From assembly GCA_040757715.1 (NCBI GenBank), contig JBFLWS010000004.1, positions 124,001 to 188,000 on the forward strand: 64,000 nt of DNA, given 5' to 3'. Source of the DNA: CAIMFV01 sp040757715. Its GTDB lineage: Bacteria; Pseudomonadota; Alphaproteobacteria; Caulobacterales; Caulobacteraceae. The notes beneath the pieces were generated by a model, which saw only the letters and a program-made list of their open reading frames with translations, was not told where the DNA came from and did not search any database. Shown here piece after piece: positions 15,467 to 24,012 of the stretch; the stretch's first letter is position 1, and each line of letters starts with the position of its first letter. The position numbers and the translations under genes were made by a program.

Positions 15467-16668
15467 TGCGCCGCCGGGCGGCGGTCATGGCGGCGAGCCT
15501 CGCGCTTTTGGGCGCTCCGGCGGCTCATGCGCAAACCCCTGAAGCCGTCTCGATCGATCCAACCACGATCCCCGCCTCGACGAACGATTTCTCCAGTCTG
15601 GACGGGTGGAGCCAGGAAGACCACGTCGCTGCCCTCGCCGCTTTCCGAGAGGGATGCAGGGTGTCAAAGGACCCAGGTCTCGCCCGCCTGTGTCGCGCCG
15701 CGCAAGACCTCGTCACTGCCGACGAGACGAGCGCCCGCCAGTTCTTCGAAAACCATTTCAAGCTTTCAGCGCTCGACGGCGAAGGCGTGCTCACGGGCTA
15801 TTACGCGCCGGTGTTCGAGGCGCGTCAAACAGCGCAAGGCGCTTTCACGGTGCCTGTACGTCCCCGACCCGCCAAGAGCCCTGCGCCGGTCGCAACTTCC
15901 GATCCTATCGGCGCCCTGGCGCTCGATCCCAATCTGGCGGACGATCCCATTGGCGCAACGCTCGCGGCGGTGGACGTCAGCCCATCCACGTCAACGCCTC
16001 CGGCCGGAACGCTCAGTAGAGCTCAGATCAATGCTCTGCCAGCGGACGACGCCCTGGCCTGGATGCGGCCGGAAGACCTGTTCTTCCTGCAAATCCAAGG
16101 CTCCGGCGTGCTGGTGTTCGAGGACGGCTCGCGCGCCAAGGCCCTTTATGCCGGCGATAATGGCCAGCCTTTCGTGGGCGTCGCCCGACCCATGGCGCGG
16201 CAAGGCCTGTTGAAGCCGGACAACGTCAGCGGCGGATCGATTCAACACTGGCTCTCCGATCACGCGGGCCCGGAGGCGGAAGCGGTGATGAACCTCAATC
16301 CTCGCTACGTCTATTTTCGCCTCGCCGCCGCCGATGGTCGCGAACCTGCGGGCGCCGCCGGGGCGCCGTTGCCGGCCGGCCGGGCCATCGCCGTGGACCC
16401 CGCCTACCACGCCTATGGCGAGATGATCTGGCTCGACGCCGCTGCGCCGACCTTGGCGGGCGCCCAGACCCGCTATCGCCGCCTGACCATCGCCCTCGAC
16501 ACCGGCGGCGCCATCAAGGGCAAGGTGCGCGCCGATCTCTACGTCGGCAGCGGCTCTGACGCGGGCGCTGAAGCGGGTCGTGTGCGCCACACCCTGCGCA
16601 TGGTTCAGCTCGTGCCGATATCCGAGGACGCCGCCGTGGCTGGTCTGCGCGGTCCGGCCGGGCGATGA
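15466..16668 (+). CDS. mltA: Membrane-bound lytic murein transglycosylase A
   Basis: Cleaves peptidoglycan between MurNAc and GlcNAc. 400 residues from the ATG at 15466, which overlaps the preceding TGA. The N-terminal signal peptide ends at AAHAQ; there is no lipobox cysteine, so the mature protein is predicted soluble in the periplasm, unlike E. coli MltA. The MltA domain has LTGYYAPVFEA and FFLQIQGSGVLVFEDG; the 3D domain near the C-terminus has AVDPAYHAYGEMIWLDA and IALDTGGAIKGKVRADLY with the catalytic-type Asp. It overlaps the Smr-domain gene by four bases. Confidence 0.93.
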   Translation: MRRRAAVMAASLALLGAPAAHAQTPEAVSIDPTTIPASTNDFSSLDGWSQEDHVAALAAFREGCRVSKDPGLARLCRAAQDLVTADETSARQFFENHFKLSALDGEGVLTGYYAPVFEARQTAQGAFTVPVRPRPAKSPAPVATSDPIGALALDPNLADDPIGATLAAVDVSPSTSTPPAGTLSRAQINALPADDALAWMRPEDLFFLQIQGSGVLVFEDGSRAKALYAGDNGQPFVGVARPMARQGLLKPDNVSGGSIQHWLSDHAGPEAEAVMNLNPRYVYFRLAAADGREPAGAAGAPLPAGRAIAVDPAYHAYGEMIWLDAAAPTLAGAQTRYRRLTIALDTGGAIKGKVRADLYVGSGSDAGAEAGRVRHTLRMVQLVPISEDAAVAGLRGPAGR

Positions 16669-17195
16669 AACGGCCGCTGCGGCCGGAAGAGCTGAAACTC
16701 TGGTCGCTCGTCGCCGGTACGGTGCGTCCTGCGCCCGGCAAGGCGCATCCGACGCTGCCGAATGTCCCGCCGCAAGCGCGAGCGGCGTCCAAGGACGAAG
16801 CCAAGTCGCCTACGACCGCTAAAACTGAGGCGCCGCCGAAATCAGCGCCCCGTCGCGAGCCCGCGCCGCCCCATCCCATTGAACCGGGCCGCCGCCGCCG
16901 CATCAGTCGCGAGCGCGATCCTATCGGCCGTCGGCTTGATCTGCATGGGCTCGACCAGGACCGTGCTTGGCGCGCCCTGGCCTATTTTCTTGAAGACGCC
17001 GCAGCGGACGGGGTGCGCGCGGTGCTGGTGATCACTGGCAAGGGCGCCCAGGGCGACGGCGTGCTGCGCCGGCGTCTCCCGGACTGGCTGTCAGAGCCTC
17101 CGATCCGGCCGCTGGTCGCCGGCTTCTCCCACGCCGACCGCCATCATGGCGGGGAGGGCGCCTATTACATCGCCCTGAAACGCCGCCCGCGCTGA
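16665..17195 (+). CDS. Smr domain protein
   Basis: 176 residues. A basic, Pro/Ala-rich disordered N-terminal half (about 1-80) precedes an Smr domain with the signature LDLHGLDQDRAWRAL and VLVITGKGAQGDGVLRRRLPDW. Smr domains are nucleases or nucleic-acid binders related to the MutS2 C-terminus; small stand-alone forms have poorly defined roles in alphaproteobacteria. It follows mltA with an ATGA overlap, an association I recognise from other alphaproteobacteria. Confidence 0.9.
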   Translation: MKRPLRPEELKLWSLVAGTVRPAPGKAHPTLPNVPPQARAASKDEAKSPTTAKTEAPPKSAPRREPAPPHPIEPGRRRRISRERDPIGRRLDLHGLDQDRAWRALAYFLEDAAADGVRAVLVITGKGAQGDGVLRRRLPDWLSEPPIRPLVAGFSHADRHHGGEGAYYIALKRRPR

Positions 17196-17250
17196 TCGGC
17201 CAGCCGTAAGGGGGTGAGTTTTCCCCACAATTCCCCTATATGACAGCGCC

Positions 17251-18093
17251 ATGACCCGGCCCTTCGTGAAGATGAACGGCCTTGGCAACGACTTCGTCGT
17301 GGTCGAGGCGCGCAGCGGCGGCGCTTTCGCGCCCACGCCGACGGAAGCGCGCGCCATCGCCAACCGCGAGACGGGGATCGGCTGCGACCAGCTCATCGCC
17401 ATCGAGCCCTCCACCCGCGCCGACGCCTTCATGCGCATCTGGAATGCTGACGGCGAAGAGGTGTCGGCCTGCGGCAACGCCACTCGCTGCGTCGCCTGGC
17501 TCCTGATGCAGGCCAGCGGTCGCAAGGACGCCTCCATCGAAACCCGCGCCGGAATTCTGCGGGCGGTGGACGCCGGCGATCGCCGGATAGCCGTGGACAT
17601 GGGCGCCCCTGGGCTGGGCTGGAAAGATGTCCCCCTCGCCGAGGAAATGGACACCCGCGGCATCGAATTGCAGGTGGGGCCCATCGACGCGCCGCATCTG
17701 CACACGCCCGGCGCGGTGAGCATGGGCAATCCGCACGTGGTGTTCTTCGTCGCGAACGCTGAGGCGGCGCCGGTGAAGGAAGTCGGGCCGCTGATCGAGC
17801 ATCACCCATTGTTCCCGGAAGGCGTGAACGTCGGTTTCGCCGAAGTCCAGGGACCCGGACAGATTCGGCTCAAGGTATGGGAGCGTGGCGCCGGCCAGAC
17901 CAAGGCCTGCGGCACCGGCGCCTGCGCCGCCCTGGTGGCCGCCAGCCGCCGCGGCCTTTGCCTCCGCCACGCCGAGGTGGCGCTCGACGGCGGAACGCTG
18001 GAAATCGAGTGGCGGGCCGACGACGACCACGTGATCATGACGGGTCCCGTGGCGGTGGAATTCACGGGAGAACTTCCCAGGACTTCGCCATGA
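17251..18093 (+). CDS. dapF: Diaminopimelate epimerase DapF
   Basis: Interconverts LL- and meso-diaminopimelate for lysine and peptidoglycan. 280 residues; begins FVKMNGLGNDFVVVEAR, has IGCDQLI, first catalytic cysteine in SACGNATRCVAW and the second in KACGTGACAALVAA. Both active-site cysteines are therefore intact. A 55-base gap to the Smr gene may hold a promoter. The stop overlaps the mtaB ATG. Confidence 0.96.
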   Translation: MTRPFVKMNGLGNDFVVVEARSGGAFAPTPTEARAIANRETGIGCDQLIAIEPSTRADAFMRIWNADGEEVSACGNATRCVAWLLMQASGRKDASIETRAGILRAVDAGDRRIAVDMGAPGLGWKDVPLAEEMDTRGIELQVGPIDAPHLHTPGAVSMGNPHVVFFVANAEAAPVKEVGPLIEHHPLFPEGVNVGFAEVQGPGQIRLKVWERGAGQTKACGTGACAALVAASRRGLCLRHAEVALDGGTLEIEWRADDDHVIMTGPVAVEFTGELPRTSP

Positions 18094-19367
18094 GCGCCGC
18101 CGAAGCCCATGACGAGGACGACGGCCTGGAGGTGGTCACCTTCGGTTGCCGTCTTAACGCTTATGAGAGCGATCAAGCTCTCGTCCGCGCCCGCGCCGAC
18201 GGCCTTTCCAACGCCGTGATCTTCAACACCTGCGCCGTCACGGGCGAGGCGGTGCGTCAGGCGCGTCAGGCCATTCGCAAGGCGAGGCGCCAGCGCCCGG
18301 ACGCCCAGCTCATCGTCACAGGCTGCGCCGCCCAGATCGACCCTGATGCTTTCGCCGCCATGGCCGAGGTGGATGCAGTGATTGGCAACGGCCTGAAAAG
18401 CGCCAAGGGCGCCTACGCGGCGGATGCGCTCGCCACTCGGGTGCGGGTCAACGACATGGCCTCGCTGACGGAGACCGCCGGGCATCTGACCCACGCCTCG
18501 GTGGCCGAGCGGGCACGTGCCTATGTGGAGGTGCAGAACGGCTGCGACCACCGCTGCACCTTCTGCATCATTCCCTTCGGGCGCGGCGATTCCCGCAGCG
18601 CGCCGGCGGGCGAGGTGGTGAGCGCTGTGCGGGGCCTGGTGGAGTCCGGCTACAACGAAGTCGTGCTCACCGGAGTGGACATCTCCGCCTGGGGAGCCGA
18701 CCTGCCCGGCGCCCCAAGCCTCGGCCAGCTGGTCTCCCGCATCCTGAAGCTGGTCCCAGAGCTCCCCCGCCTACGTCTTTCCTCCATCGACGCGGCGGAG
18801 ATCGACCAGGACCTCCTGCTCTGCTTCGCCCGCGAGGAACGCCTCGCCCCCTACTTGCACCTCTCCCTTCAGGCGGGGGATGATCTTATCCTCAAGCGCA
18901 TGAAGCGCCGCCACAGCCGCGCCGATGCGCTGAAACTGGTGGCCGACGTGCGCGCGGTGCGGCCCGATGTCGCGTTCGGGGCCGACTTTATTGCCGGCTT
19001 TCCCACCGAAAGCGAAACCGCTTTCCAGGGCACCCTCGACCTCGTGGCCGAGGCCGACCTCGCCTATGTGCACGCCTTCCCCTTCAGTCCTCGCCCTGGC
19101 ACGCCCGCAGCGCGCATGCCTCAGATCGAGCGGGGCGTGGTGAAGGCGCGGGCCGAGCGCCTGAGGGCCGCAGGATCGGAAGCTATGGACCGCTGGCTTG
19201 AGCGCCAAATTGGTCGCGAGGTGCTGGCGGTGGTGGAGCGGCCCGGACGCGCCCGGGCGCCGGATTTCACCGAGATCGCTTTCGAAGGCGAGGCGGCGTC
19301 CGGCTCGCTGGCGCGCATCGCGATTCACGGGCAGACCGACGGCCGCGCCCTCGGCCGGCTTGTCTAA
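18090..19367 (+). CDS. mtaB: tRNA t6A37 methylthiotransferase MtaB
   Basis: Radical-SAM methylthiotransferase converting t6A37 to ms2t6A37. 425 residues from the ATG at 18090 that overlaps the dapF stop. The N-terminal MTTase domain carries three cluster cysteines in TFGCRLN, FNTCAVTG and VTGCAAQ. The radical-SAM CxxxCxxC is NGCDHRCTFCIIPFGRG. ELPRLRLSSIDAAEID and FGADFIAGFPTE are typical downstream motifs, and a short TRAM-like tail ends the protein. It is assigned to MtaB rather than MiaB on the RLNAYESD motif and the dapF neighbourhood. Confidence 0.93.
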   Translation: MSAAEAHDEDDGLEVVTFGCRLNAYESDQALVRARADGLSNAVIFNTCAVTGEAVRQARQAIRKARRQRPDAQLIVTGCAAQIDPDAFAAMAEVDAVIGNGLKSAKGAYAADALATRVRVNDMASLTETAGHLTHASVAERARAYVEVQNGCDHRCTFCIIPFGRGDSRSAPAGEVVSAVRGLVESGYNEVVLTGVDISAWGADLPGAPSLGQLVSRILKLVPELPRLRLSSIDAAEIDQDLLLCFAREERLAPYLHLSLQAGDDLILKRMKRRHSRADALKLVADVRAVRPDVAFGADFIAGFPTESETAFQGTLDLVAEADLAYVHAFPFSPRPGTPAARMPQIERGVVKARAERLRAAGSEAMDRWLERQIGREVLAVVERPGRARAPDFTEIAFEGEAASGSLARIAIHGQTDGRALGRLV

Positions 19368-19394
19368 AACGCCGTGAAGCGTATTTAGCCGGCC

Positions 19395-20384
19395 ATGTCC
19401 GAACCCGACGACAGCGCGCCCATTGTCACGGCGATCCCCGGCCTCGACCGCCAAAAGAGCGGCGGCTGGCTGCAGCGGCTGAGCCAGGGCCTTTCCAAGT
19501 CCTCGCGCCAGTTTTCTGAACAGGTCACCTCGGTCCTCACCAAGAAGCGTCTGGACGCGGAGGATCTCGAGGCCCTGGAAGACATGCTGGTGGAGGCGGA
19601 CCTGGGCGCCGCCGCGGCCGCTCGGGTGGCCGCCGCCTTCGGCAAGGCGCGCTTCGGCAAGGAGGCCACGGAGACCGAGGTGAAGGAAAGCCTCGCCGAA
19701 GCCATCGCCGCAGAACTTAAGCCGTTCGAGGCTGCCTTCGCGCCGCTCGCCGGCCCCAAGCCCTATGTGGTGCTGTTCGTGGGCGTGAACGGATCGGGCA
19801 AGACCACCACGCTCGGCAAGATCGCCGCCGACCTGCGTAGTCAGGGCGCCAAGGTGCTGATCGCCGCGGGCGACACCTTCCGCGCCGCCGCCATCGAGCA
19901 GCTTCAGGTGTGGGCGGAACGTTCCGGCGCTGAATTCATCAGCAGACCGCCTGGCGCCGACGCCGCCGGCCTCGCCTTCGACGCCGTGGCTCGCGCGAAG
20001 GAAGCTGGGCTCGACGTCGTGCTCATCGACACCGCCGGTCGGCTGCAAAACAAGTCCGGGCTCATGGACGAGCTCGCCAAGATCGTTCGGGTGCTGAAGA
20101 AGATCGACCCGGCCTTGCCGCACGAGACGCTATTGGTGCTCGACGCGACTGTCGGCCGCAACGCCCTGTCGCAAGTCGAAGTGTTCACGCAGGTGGCCGG
20201 AGTCACCGGCGTCGTGATGACCAAGCTCGACGGCACCGCCCGGGGCGGCGTGCTGGTGCCAGTGGCCGAGGCGAGCCACGCCCCCATCAAACTCATCGGC
20301 GTCGGCGAGGGGGTGGAGGACTTGCAGGCCTTCGACGCCGCCGCCTTCGCCCGCTCCCTCGTGGGCCTGACGCCGAAGCCATGA
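19395..20384 (+). CDS. ftsY: Signal recognition particle receptor FtsY
   Basis: SRP receptor GTPase docking ribosomes at the membrane. 329 residues, short because the acidic A domain is reduced to about 30 residues. N domain about 40-120; G domain with GVNGSGKTTTLGKIA, DTFRAAAIEQL, the SRP-GTPase motif DTAGRLQNKSGLMDEL and TKLDGTARGG; C-terminal GVGEGVEDLQAFD. It starts 27 bases after mtaB in the same orientation. Confidence 0.97.
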   Translation: MSEPDDSAPIVTAIPGLDRQKSGGWLQRLSQGLSKSSRQFSEQVTSVLTKKRLDAEDLEALEDMLVEADLGAAAAARVAAAFGKARFGKEATETEVKESLAEAIAAELKPFEAAFAPLAGPKPYVVLFVGVNGSGKTTTLGKIAADLRSQGAKVLIAAGDTFRAAAIEQLQVWAERSGAEFISRPPGADAAGLAFDAVARAKEAGLDVVLIDTAGRLQNKSGLMDELAKIVRVLKKIDPALPHETLLVLDATVGRNALSQVEVFTQVAGVTGVVMTKLDGTARGGVLVPVAEASHAPIKLIGVGEGVEDLQAFDAAAFARSLVGLTPKP

Positions 20385-20462
20385 AAATTGCTCGCGAGTC
20401 CGGATTCGTTCACCGGGCGCAGGCTATAATCAGTCAGTCCTAATCCGTTCCAGGATCATTCT

Positions 20463-21092
20463 ATGTCCGAACCCGCGCCGCTCGATCGTCCGCCCTCGCG
20501 CCTGTGGCTGCGCCTCGTAGTGGACTATGCCGGACCGGCGGCCTTTCTGCTGGCCTATGTGATTGCTTCGCGACTTGGCGACCGGACCTCGGCGCTTCTC
20601 GTCGCTACCGGATGGCTGGTGGCCGGATCGGCCATCTCCCTGGCGCTGGGATTTCTGCTGGAGCGCCGCGTTGCGCTCGTGCCCCTGTTGGCCGGAGGCT
20701 TCGCCCTGGTGTTTGGCGGCCTGACGCTTCTGACCCACGACACCACTCTGGTGAAGATCAAACCCACCGCCATCAACCTGGCTTTCGCCGGCGGCCTGGC
20801 CTTTGGCCTGTGGAAGAAAGTCAATCCGTTGCAGATGGTGCTGGGCGACGCGCTGAAGCTGAGTGATGCGGCCTGGCGACAACTGACCTTGCGCTATATC
20901 GGTTTTTTCATCTTCTGCGCCGTCCTCAACGAAATCGTCTGGCGGACACAGGCGGAAGCTGTCTGGGTGGTGTTCCGTATGCCCGGCCTGCTGATCCTCG
21001 GCGCTCTGTTCTCCTTCAGCCAGGTTCCGCTGATGATGAAGGGCGCCAAGGCCTGGGAAATCGCTCAGCGGACCATTGAAACTCAGGAATAA
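20463..21092 (+). CDS. yciB: Inner membrane-spanning protein YciB (septation protein A family)
   Basis: 209 residues with several hydrophobic segments. The family landmark FGGLTLLTHDTTLVKIKPTAINL occupies about residues 81-103 and is followed by FGLWKKVNPLQMVLGDAL and LNEIVWRTQAEAVWVVFRM. YciB/IspA is an inner membrane protein linked to cell-envelope integrity and septation in several bacteria, with molecular role unsettled. It follows ftsY after 78 bases. Confidence 0.92.
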   Translation: MSEPAPLDRPPSRLWLRLVVDYAGPAAFLLAYVIASRLGDRTSALLVATGWLVAGSAISLALGFLLERRVALVPLLAGGFALVFGGLTLLTHDTTLVKIKPTAINLAFAGGLAFGLWKKVNPLQMVLGDALKLSDAAWRQLTLRYIGFFIFCAVLNEIVWRTQAEAVWVVFRMPGLLILGALFSFSQVPLMMKGAKAWEIAQRTIETQE

Positions 21093-21199
21093 GACCGCGA
21101 TTTCCTGCAAATCGCCGCGTGTCCAGTTGCAAATCAATATTTTGTCGTCAAACCGACGAAATCGCGCGATATACGGGGGGTGCGGATCAATTCGGCGTG

Positions 21200-21221
21200 C
21201 GTCGGAGCGATTAGTCCGACG
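21200..21221. promoter_or_regulatory. Inverted repeat upstream of the marR-type gene
   Basis: CGTCGGA (21200-21206) and TCCGACG (21215-21221) form a perfect 7-bp inverted repeat with an 8-base spacer, 22 bases before the marR start. A related imperfect palindrome (TTTGTCG...CGACGAA) lies at about 21142-21162. MarR proteins often bind such sites in their own promoters; autoregulation is inferred. Confidence 0.4.
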
Positions 21222-21243
21222 ACGCCTGTTTTGGGGGTAGGAC

Positions 21244-21849
21244 ATGGGCAAGGCCGCCAAGGCGACGGTCGCGACGCTTGAGCGCTCTCCCAGCCATTTG
21301 TTGCACCGAGCTTTGCAACTCGCCCTCGACGTCTATGCCGACGAGGCGGGGGATATCGGCCTCACCCAACGCCAATACGCCGTGCTGGCGGCGGTGTCCG
21401 CCAATGAGGGGTTGACCCAAACCGACTTGGTGCGCGCCACGGGCATCGATCGATCCACCCTGGCGGACATGATCGCCCGCATGATCGCCAAGGGTCATCT
21501 GGCTCGAGAGCGATCGGCGACGGACGGGCGGGCCAATACGGTGAGCCTCACCGCGGAAGGTCGCGCCATTCTCGACGCCGCCGATCCCAAGGTGGCGGAG
21601 GCGGATCGCCGAATCCTCGCCCACCTGGCCGCCAACAAGCGCGACAGCTTCATTGGCGTGTTGCGCGATCTGGCCAAGGCCGGCGAAAAGACGTTGCTGG
21701 GCGAGGTGGACGGCGACGCCGCGGCGAAGAAGGCCAAGAAGAAGGCCGAAAAGGCGACGAAACCTGAGAAGGCGGTAAAGCCGCCCAAGACCGACAAGCT
21801 CGATAAAAAGAAAAAGAAAAAGGCCAAGGACCACGCAAAGAAGGCGTGA
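21244..21849 (+). CDS. MarR family regulator with lysine-rich C-terminal tail
   Basis: 201 residues. Residues about 15-150 form a MarR winged helix: LTQRQYAVLAAVSANEGLTQ, TGIDRSTLADMIARM as recognition helix and the wing with RSATDGRANTVSLT. From about residue 158 to the end the chain is almost only Lys, Ala, Glu and Pro, with a KKKKKK run near the end. Such tails give non-specific DNA affinity as in histone-like proteins, so it may bind DNA more broadly than a classical MarR. The target is unknown. It is convergent with the DUF488 gene (3-base gap). Confidence 0.88.
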   Translation: MGKAAKATVATLERSPSHLLHRALQLALDVYADEAGDIGLTQRQYAVLAAVSANEGLTQTDLVRATGIDRSTLADMIARMIAKGHLARERSATDGRANTVSLTAEGRAILDAADPKVAEADRRILAHLAANKRDSFIGVLRDLAKAGEKTLLGEVDGDAAAKKAKKKAEKATKPEKAVKPPKTDKLDKKKKKKAKDHAKKA

Positions 21850-21852
21850 GCC

Positions 21853-22218
21853 CTAATCCATGAGGCGCTGCTCCAACCAGCGCTTCAGCGCCACGGCGTT
21901 GTTCTGCGCCTCATCGTGAGCGGCGAACAGCAGCGTCACCGTCTCCTCCCGCGCAAGCTCGATCAATCGGTCCGCGGCGGAGCGGGCCGGCTCCTCGGCA
22001 AGCTCAGCGGCGTAGGCGGCGACGAACGCTTCCCAATCGAGCTCTCCGGCATGGGTGCGCTGGCGAAGATCGTGGCTCGGCGACACGTCCTTGAGCCACT
22101 CATCCAGTTGGGCCTTGGCCTTGCTGACGCCGCGCGGCCACAGGCGATCCACCAACACCCGACGCCCGTCGGCTAGAGCAGGGGGGTCGTAGATACGCTT
22201 CAGCCGAAATCCGCTCAT
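21853..22218 (-). CDS. DUF488 family protein (YeaO-like)
   Basis: 121 residues from the ATG at 22218; the open frame runs further upstream into the aminotransferase gene but conservation begins at MSGFRLKRIYDPP. Typical motifs are RVLVDRLWPRGVSK, the acidic-aromatic WLKDVSPSHDLRQ, and TLLFAAHDEAQNNA near the C-terminus. Function of the family is unknown. It overlaps the aminotransferase stop by four bases (ATGA), so it is co-transcribed with it. Confidence 0.88.
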   Translation of the reverse strand: MSGFRLKRIYDPPALADGRRVLVDRLWPRGVSKAKAQLDEWLKDVSPSHDLRQRTHAGELDWEAFVAAYAAELAEEPARSAADRLIELAREETVTLLFAAHDEAQNNAVALKRWLEQRLMD

Positions 22219-23423
22219 TTGGTGGAGGATCTCAGCATGAAGTTGCGGAAGCGCCGAAGTCCCTCGTCGAGCTTTTCGTTGGTCGCCGCGAAGCACCAGC
22301 GCAGCCAGCCTTCGCCCTCCTTAGCGAAGGCCGCGCCCGGCGCGAGCCCAAGCTTGGCGTCGCGGATCAGAGCCTTGGCGGCGGCCACGGAGTCCGTCAG
22401 TCCCCGGATGCGCAAAAACAGGTACATGCCGCCGTCGGCCAGAACGGTCTCCACCCCGTCGATCCTCGCCAGCCCCGCGAACAAGCGATCGCGCTTGGCT
22501 TTCAGGTCCTGGCGAAACTCGGCCACGAAGGCTTCCCCCTCGCGCAGGGCGGTCACGCCCGCGGCCTGAATGAAGTCCGGGGCGCAGGAGGTGTTGAACT
22601 CCAGGAGCTTGCCGAGATCGTTCATTAGCGGCTCTGGGGCGACCATCCAGCCCAGCCGCCATCCGGTCATGCGCCAGGCCTTGGAGAAGCTGTTGACGCT
22701 AATCAGCCGATCTTCGGGATCGGCGATGGACAGGAAGGACGGCGCCAATCCATCTTCTGCGACATAGGACAGCCGCTCATAGACATCGTCGGCGATGATC
22801 CAGACGCCCAGCCGGCGACAATGGGCGAGCAGGGCCGCCTGAGCCTCCGGCGTGATCACCCAGCCGGTAGGGTTGCCGGGGGAGTTGATATAGAGGGCGC
22901 GGGTGTCCGGCGTGATCAGCGAAAGCGCCCGATCAAGATCGAGCGACCAGCGCCCGTTCTTGATCGACAGCGGCACGGTGGTCACTTCAGCGTTCATGAT
23001 CCGCGGAATCTCTACGAGATTGGGCCAGACCGGCGTCACCACCGCCACCTTGTCTCCGGGAGAGATCAGGGCTTCAGCCGACAGCATCAGGGCCGAGACT
23101 CCGGAACTGGTGACCGCCACCCGCTCACCGCCCAGAGTGATCCCGCGCCGCGCCCGCACATAGTCGGCGATGGCGCCGCGGAGGACGGCGATTCCCATGT
23201 TGTGGGTGTAGAAGGTGCGGCCCTCACTCAGAGCAGCGGCCGCCGCCGCGCGGATGAAGTCGGGCGTCGGTTGGTCGGATTCGCCGAACCAGAAGGGGGC
23301 GACGCCCTCGACGTCGAATCCCGCATTGGCCACCTCACGGATCTTGGATTCGGTCAGGTTGCGAACCCGCGCCCGGGCAGCGGGGGAAAAGGGGGCGGCG
23401 GCGTCCAATGTGTCGGCGAGCAT
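22215..23423 (-). CDS. Class I/II pyridoxal-phosphate aminotransferase
   Basis: 402 residues from the ATG at 23423. Fold type I motifs: substrate region FGESDQPTPDFI, cofactor-loop YTHNMGIAVLRGAIADY, NSPGNPTGWV, IIADDVYERLSY with the PLP-binding Asp and Tyr, and the Schiff-base lysine in NSFSKAWRMTGWRLGW. C-terminal LRWCFAATNEKLDEG carries the carboxylate-binding arginine. It resembles aspartate/aromatic-type aminotransferases; substrate cannot be fixed from sequence. A 25-codon extension to 23498 exists but is unlike the family. Confidence 0.92.
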   Translation of the reverse strand: MLADTLDAAAPFSPAARARVRNLTESKIREVANAGFDVEGVAPFWFGESDQPTPDFIRAAAAAALSEGRTFYTHNMGIAVLRGAIADYVRARRGITLGGERVAVTSSGVSALMLSAEALISPGDKVAVVTPVWPNLVEIPRIMNAEVTTVPLSIKNGRWSLDLDRALSLITPDTRALYINSPGNPTGWVITPEAQAALLAHCRRLGVWIIADDVYERLSYVAEDGLAPSFLSIADPEDRLISVNSFSKAWRMTGWRLGWMVAPEPLMNDLGKLLEFNTSCAPDFIQAAGVTALREGEAFVAEFRQDLKAKRDRLFAGLARIDGVETVLADGGMYLFLRIRGLTDSVAAAKALIRDAKLGLAPGAAFAKEGEGWLRWCFAATNEKLDEGLRRFRNFMLRSSTK

Positions 23424-23646
23424 GGTTCTGGCCCCTTGGCGACGAAAAAATATGAGACTGTTCCGCCCCAGGCCCGAACAATCTATTGGCGAAGGCATCT
23501 CTCAGGCGCTAGTGGTGCGTCGTTTCGAGAGCCATCCTAGCGCAGCAGGTCGAAAGCGAGGCGTCTAGGCCCAGGTTCGGATGTGGGGAACGTCGCTGCG
23601 GCTTTCACTACCGCATGCTTCGAGAATTATAGGTGGGATTTTTGGC

Positions 23647-24012
23647 ATGCCGTTATTGGGCGCCCTGTATGCGACGCATCCCGAACTCGTGTGGCTTCTG
23701 CTCGCCGCAATCTGCCTGATTGTTGAGCTGCTCACCGGAACCGGTCGGCTCGTCTGGCCCGCCATCGCTGCCGCCGCGGTTTCGTTGCTCAATGTGGCCC
23801 ATATCCATCTCGGCTGGGGCGCTGAATTGGTCCTGTGGGCGATCGCGTCTCTCGGTCTTGGATTCGGGCTTGGACGGCTGATCTCGTCGACGACGCCTGA
23901 CGCAACCATGGACCATGCGCTGTCACTCAATGACGAGGCGACGACGACGAACGCCGAGACGCCGATGGCCGACGAGTTCGCTAAACCGGAGGCGATGGCG
24001 GCGCGAGAATGA
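23647..24012 (+). CDS. Small NfeD-like membrane protein
   Basis: About 121 residues from the ATG at 23647. Three hydrophobic stretches include ELVWLLLAAICLIVELLTGT and VWPAIAAAAVSLLNV, resembling the membrane part of NfeD proteins, which partner with slipin/stomatin-like proteins. The C-terminal OB-fold of NfeD is missing; instead there is an acidic Thr/Glu/Ala tail of about 35 residues. No slipin gene is adjacent. An in-frame start at 23581 is possible. Its end overlaps by 32 bases the convergent secreted-protein gene. Confidence 0.6.
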   Translation: MPLLGALYATHPELVWLLLAAICLIVELLTGTGRLVWPAIAAAAVSLLNVAHIHLGWGAELVLWAIASLGLGFGLGRLISSTTPDATMDHALSLNDEATTTNAETPMADEFAKPEAMAARE

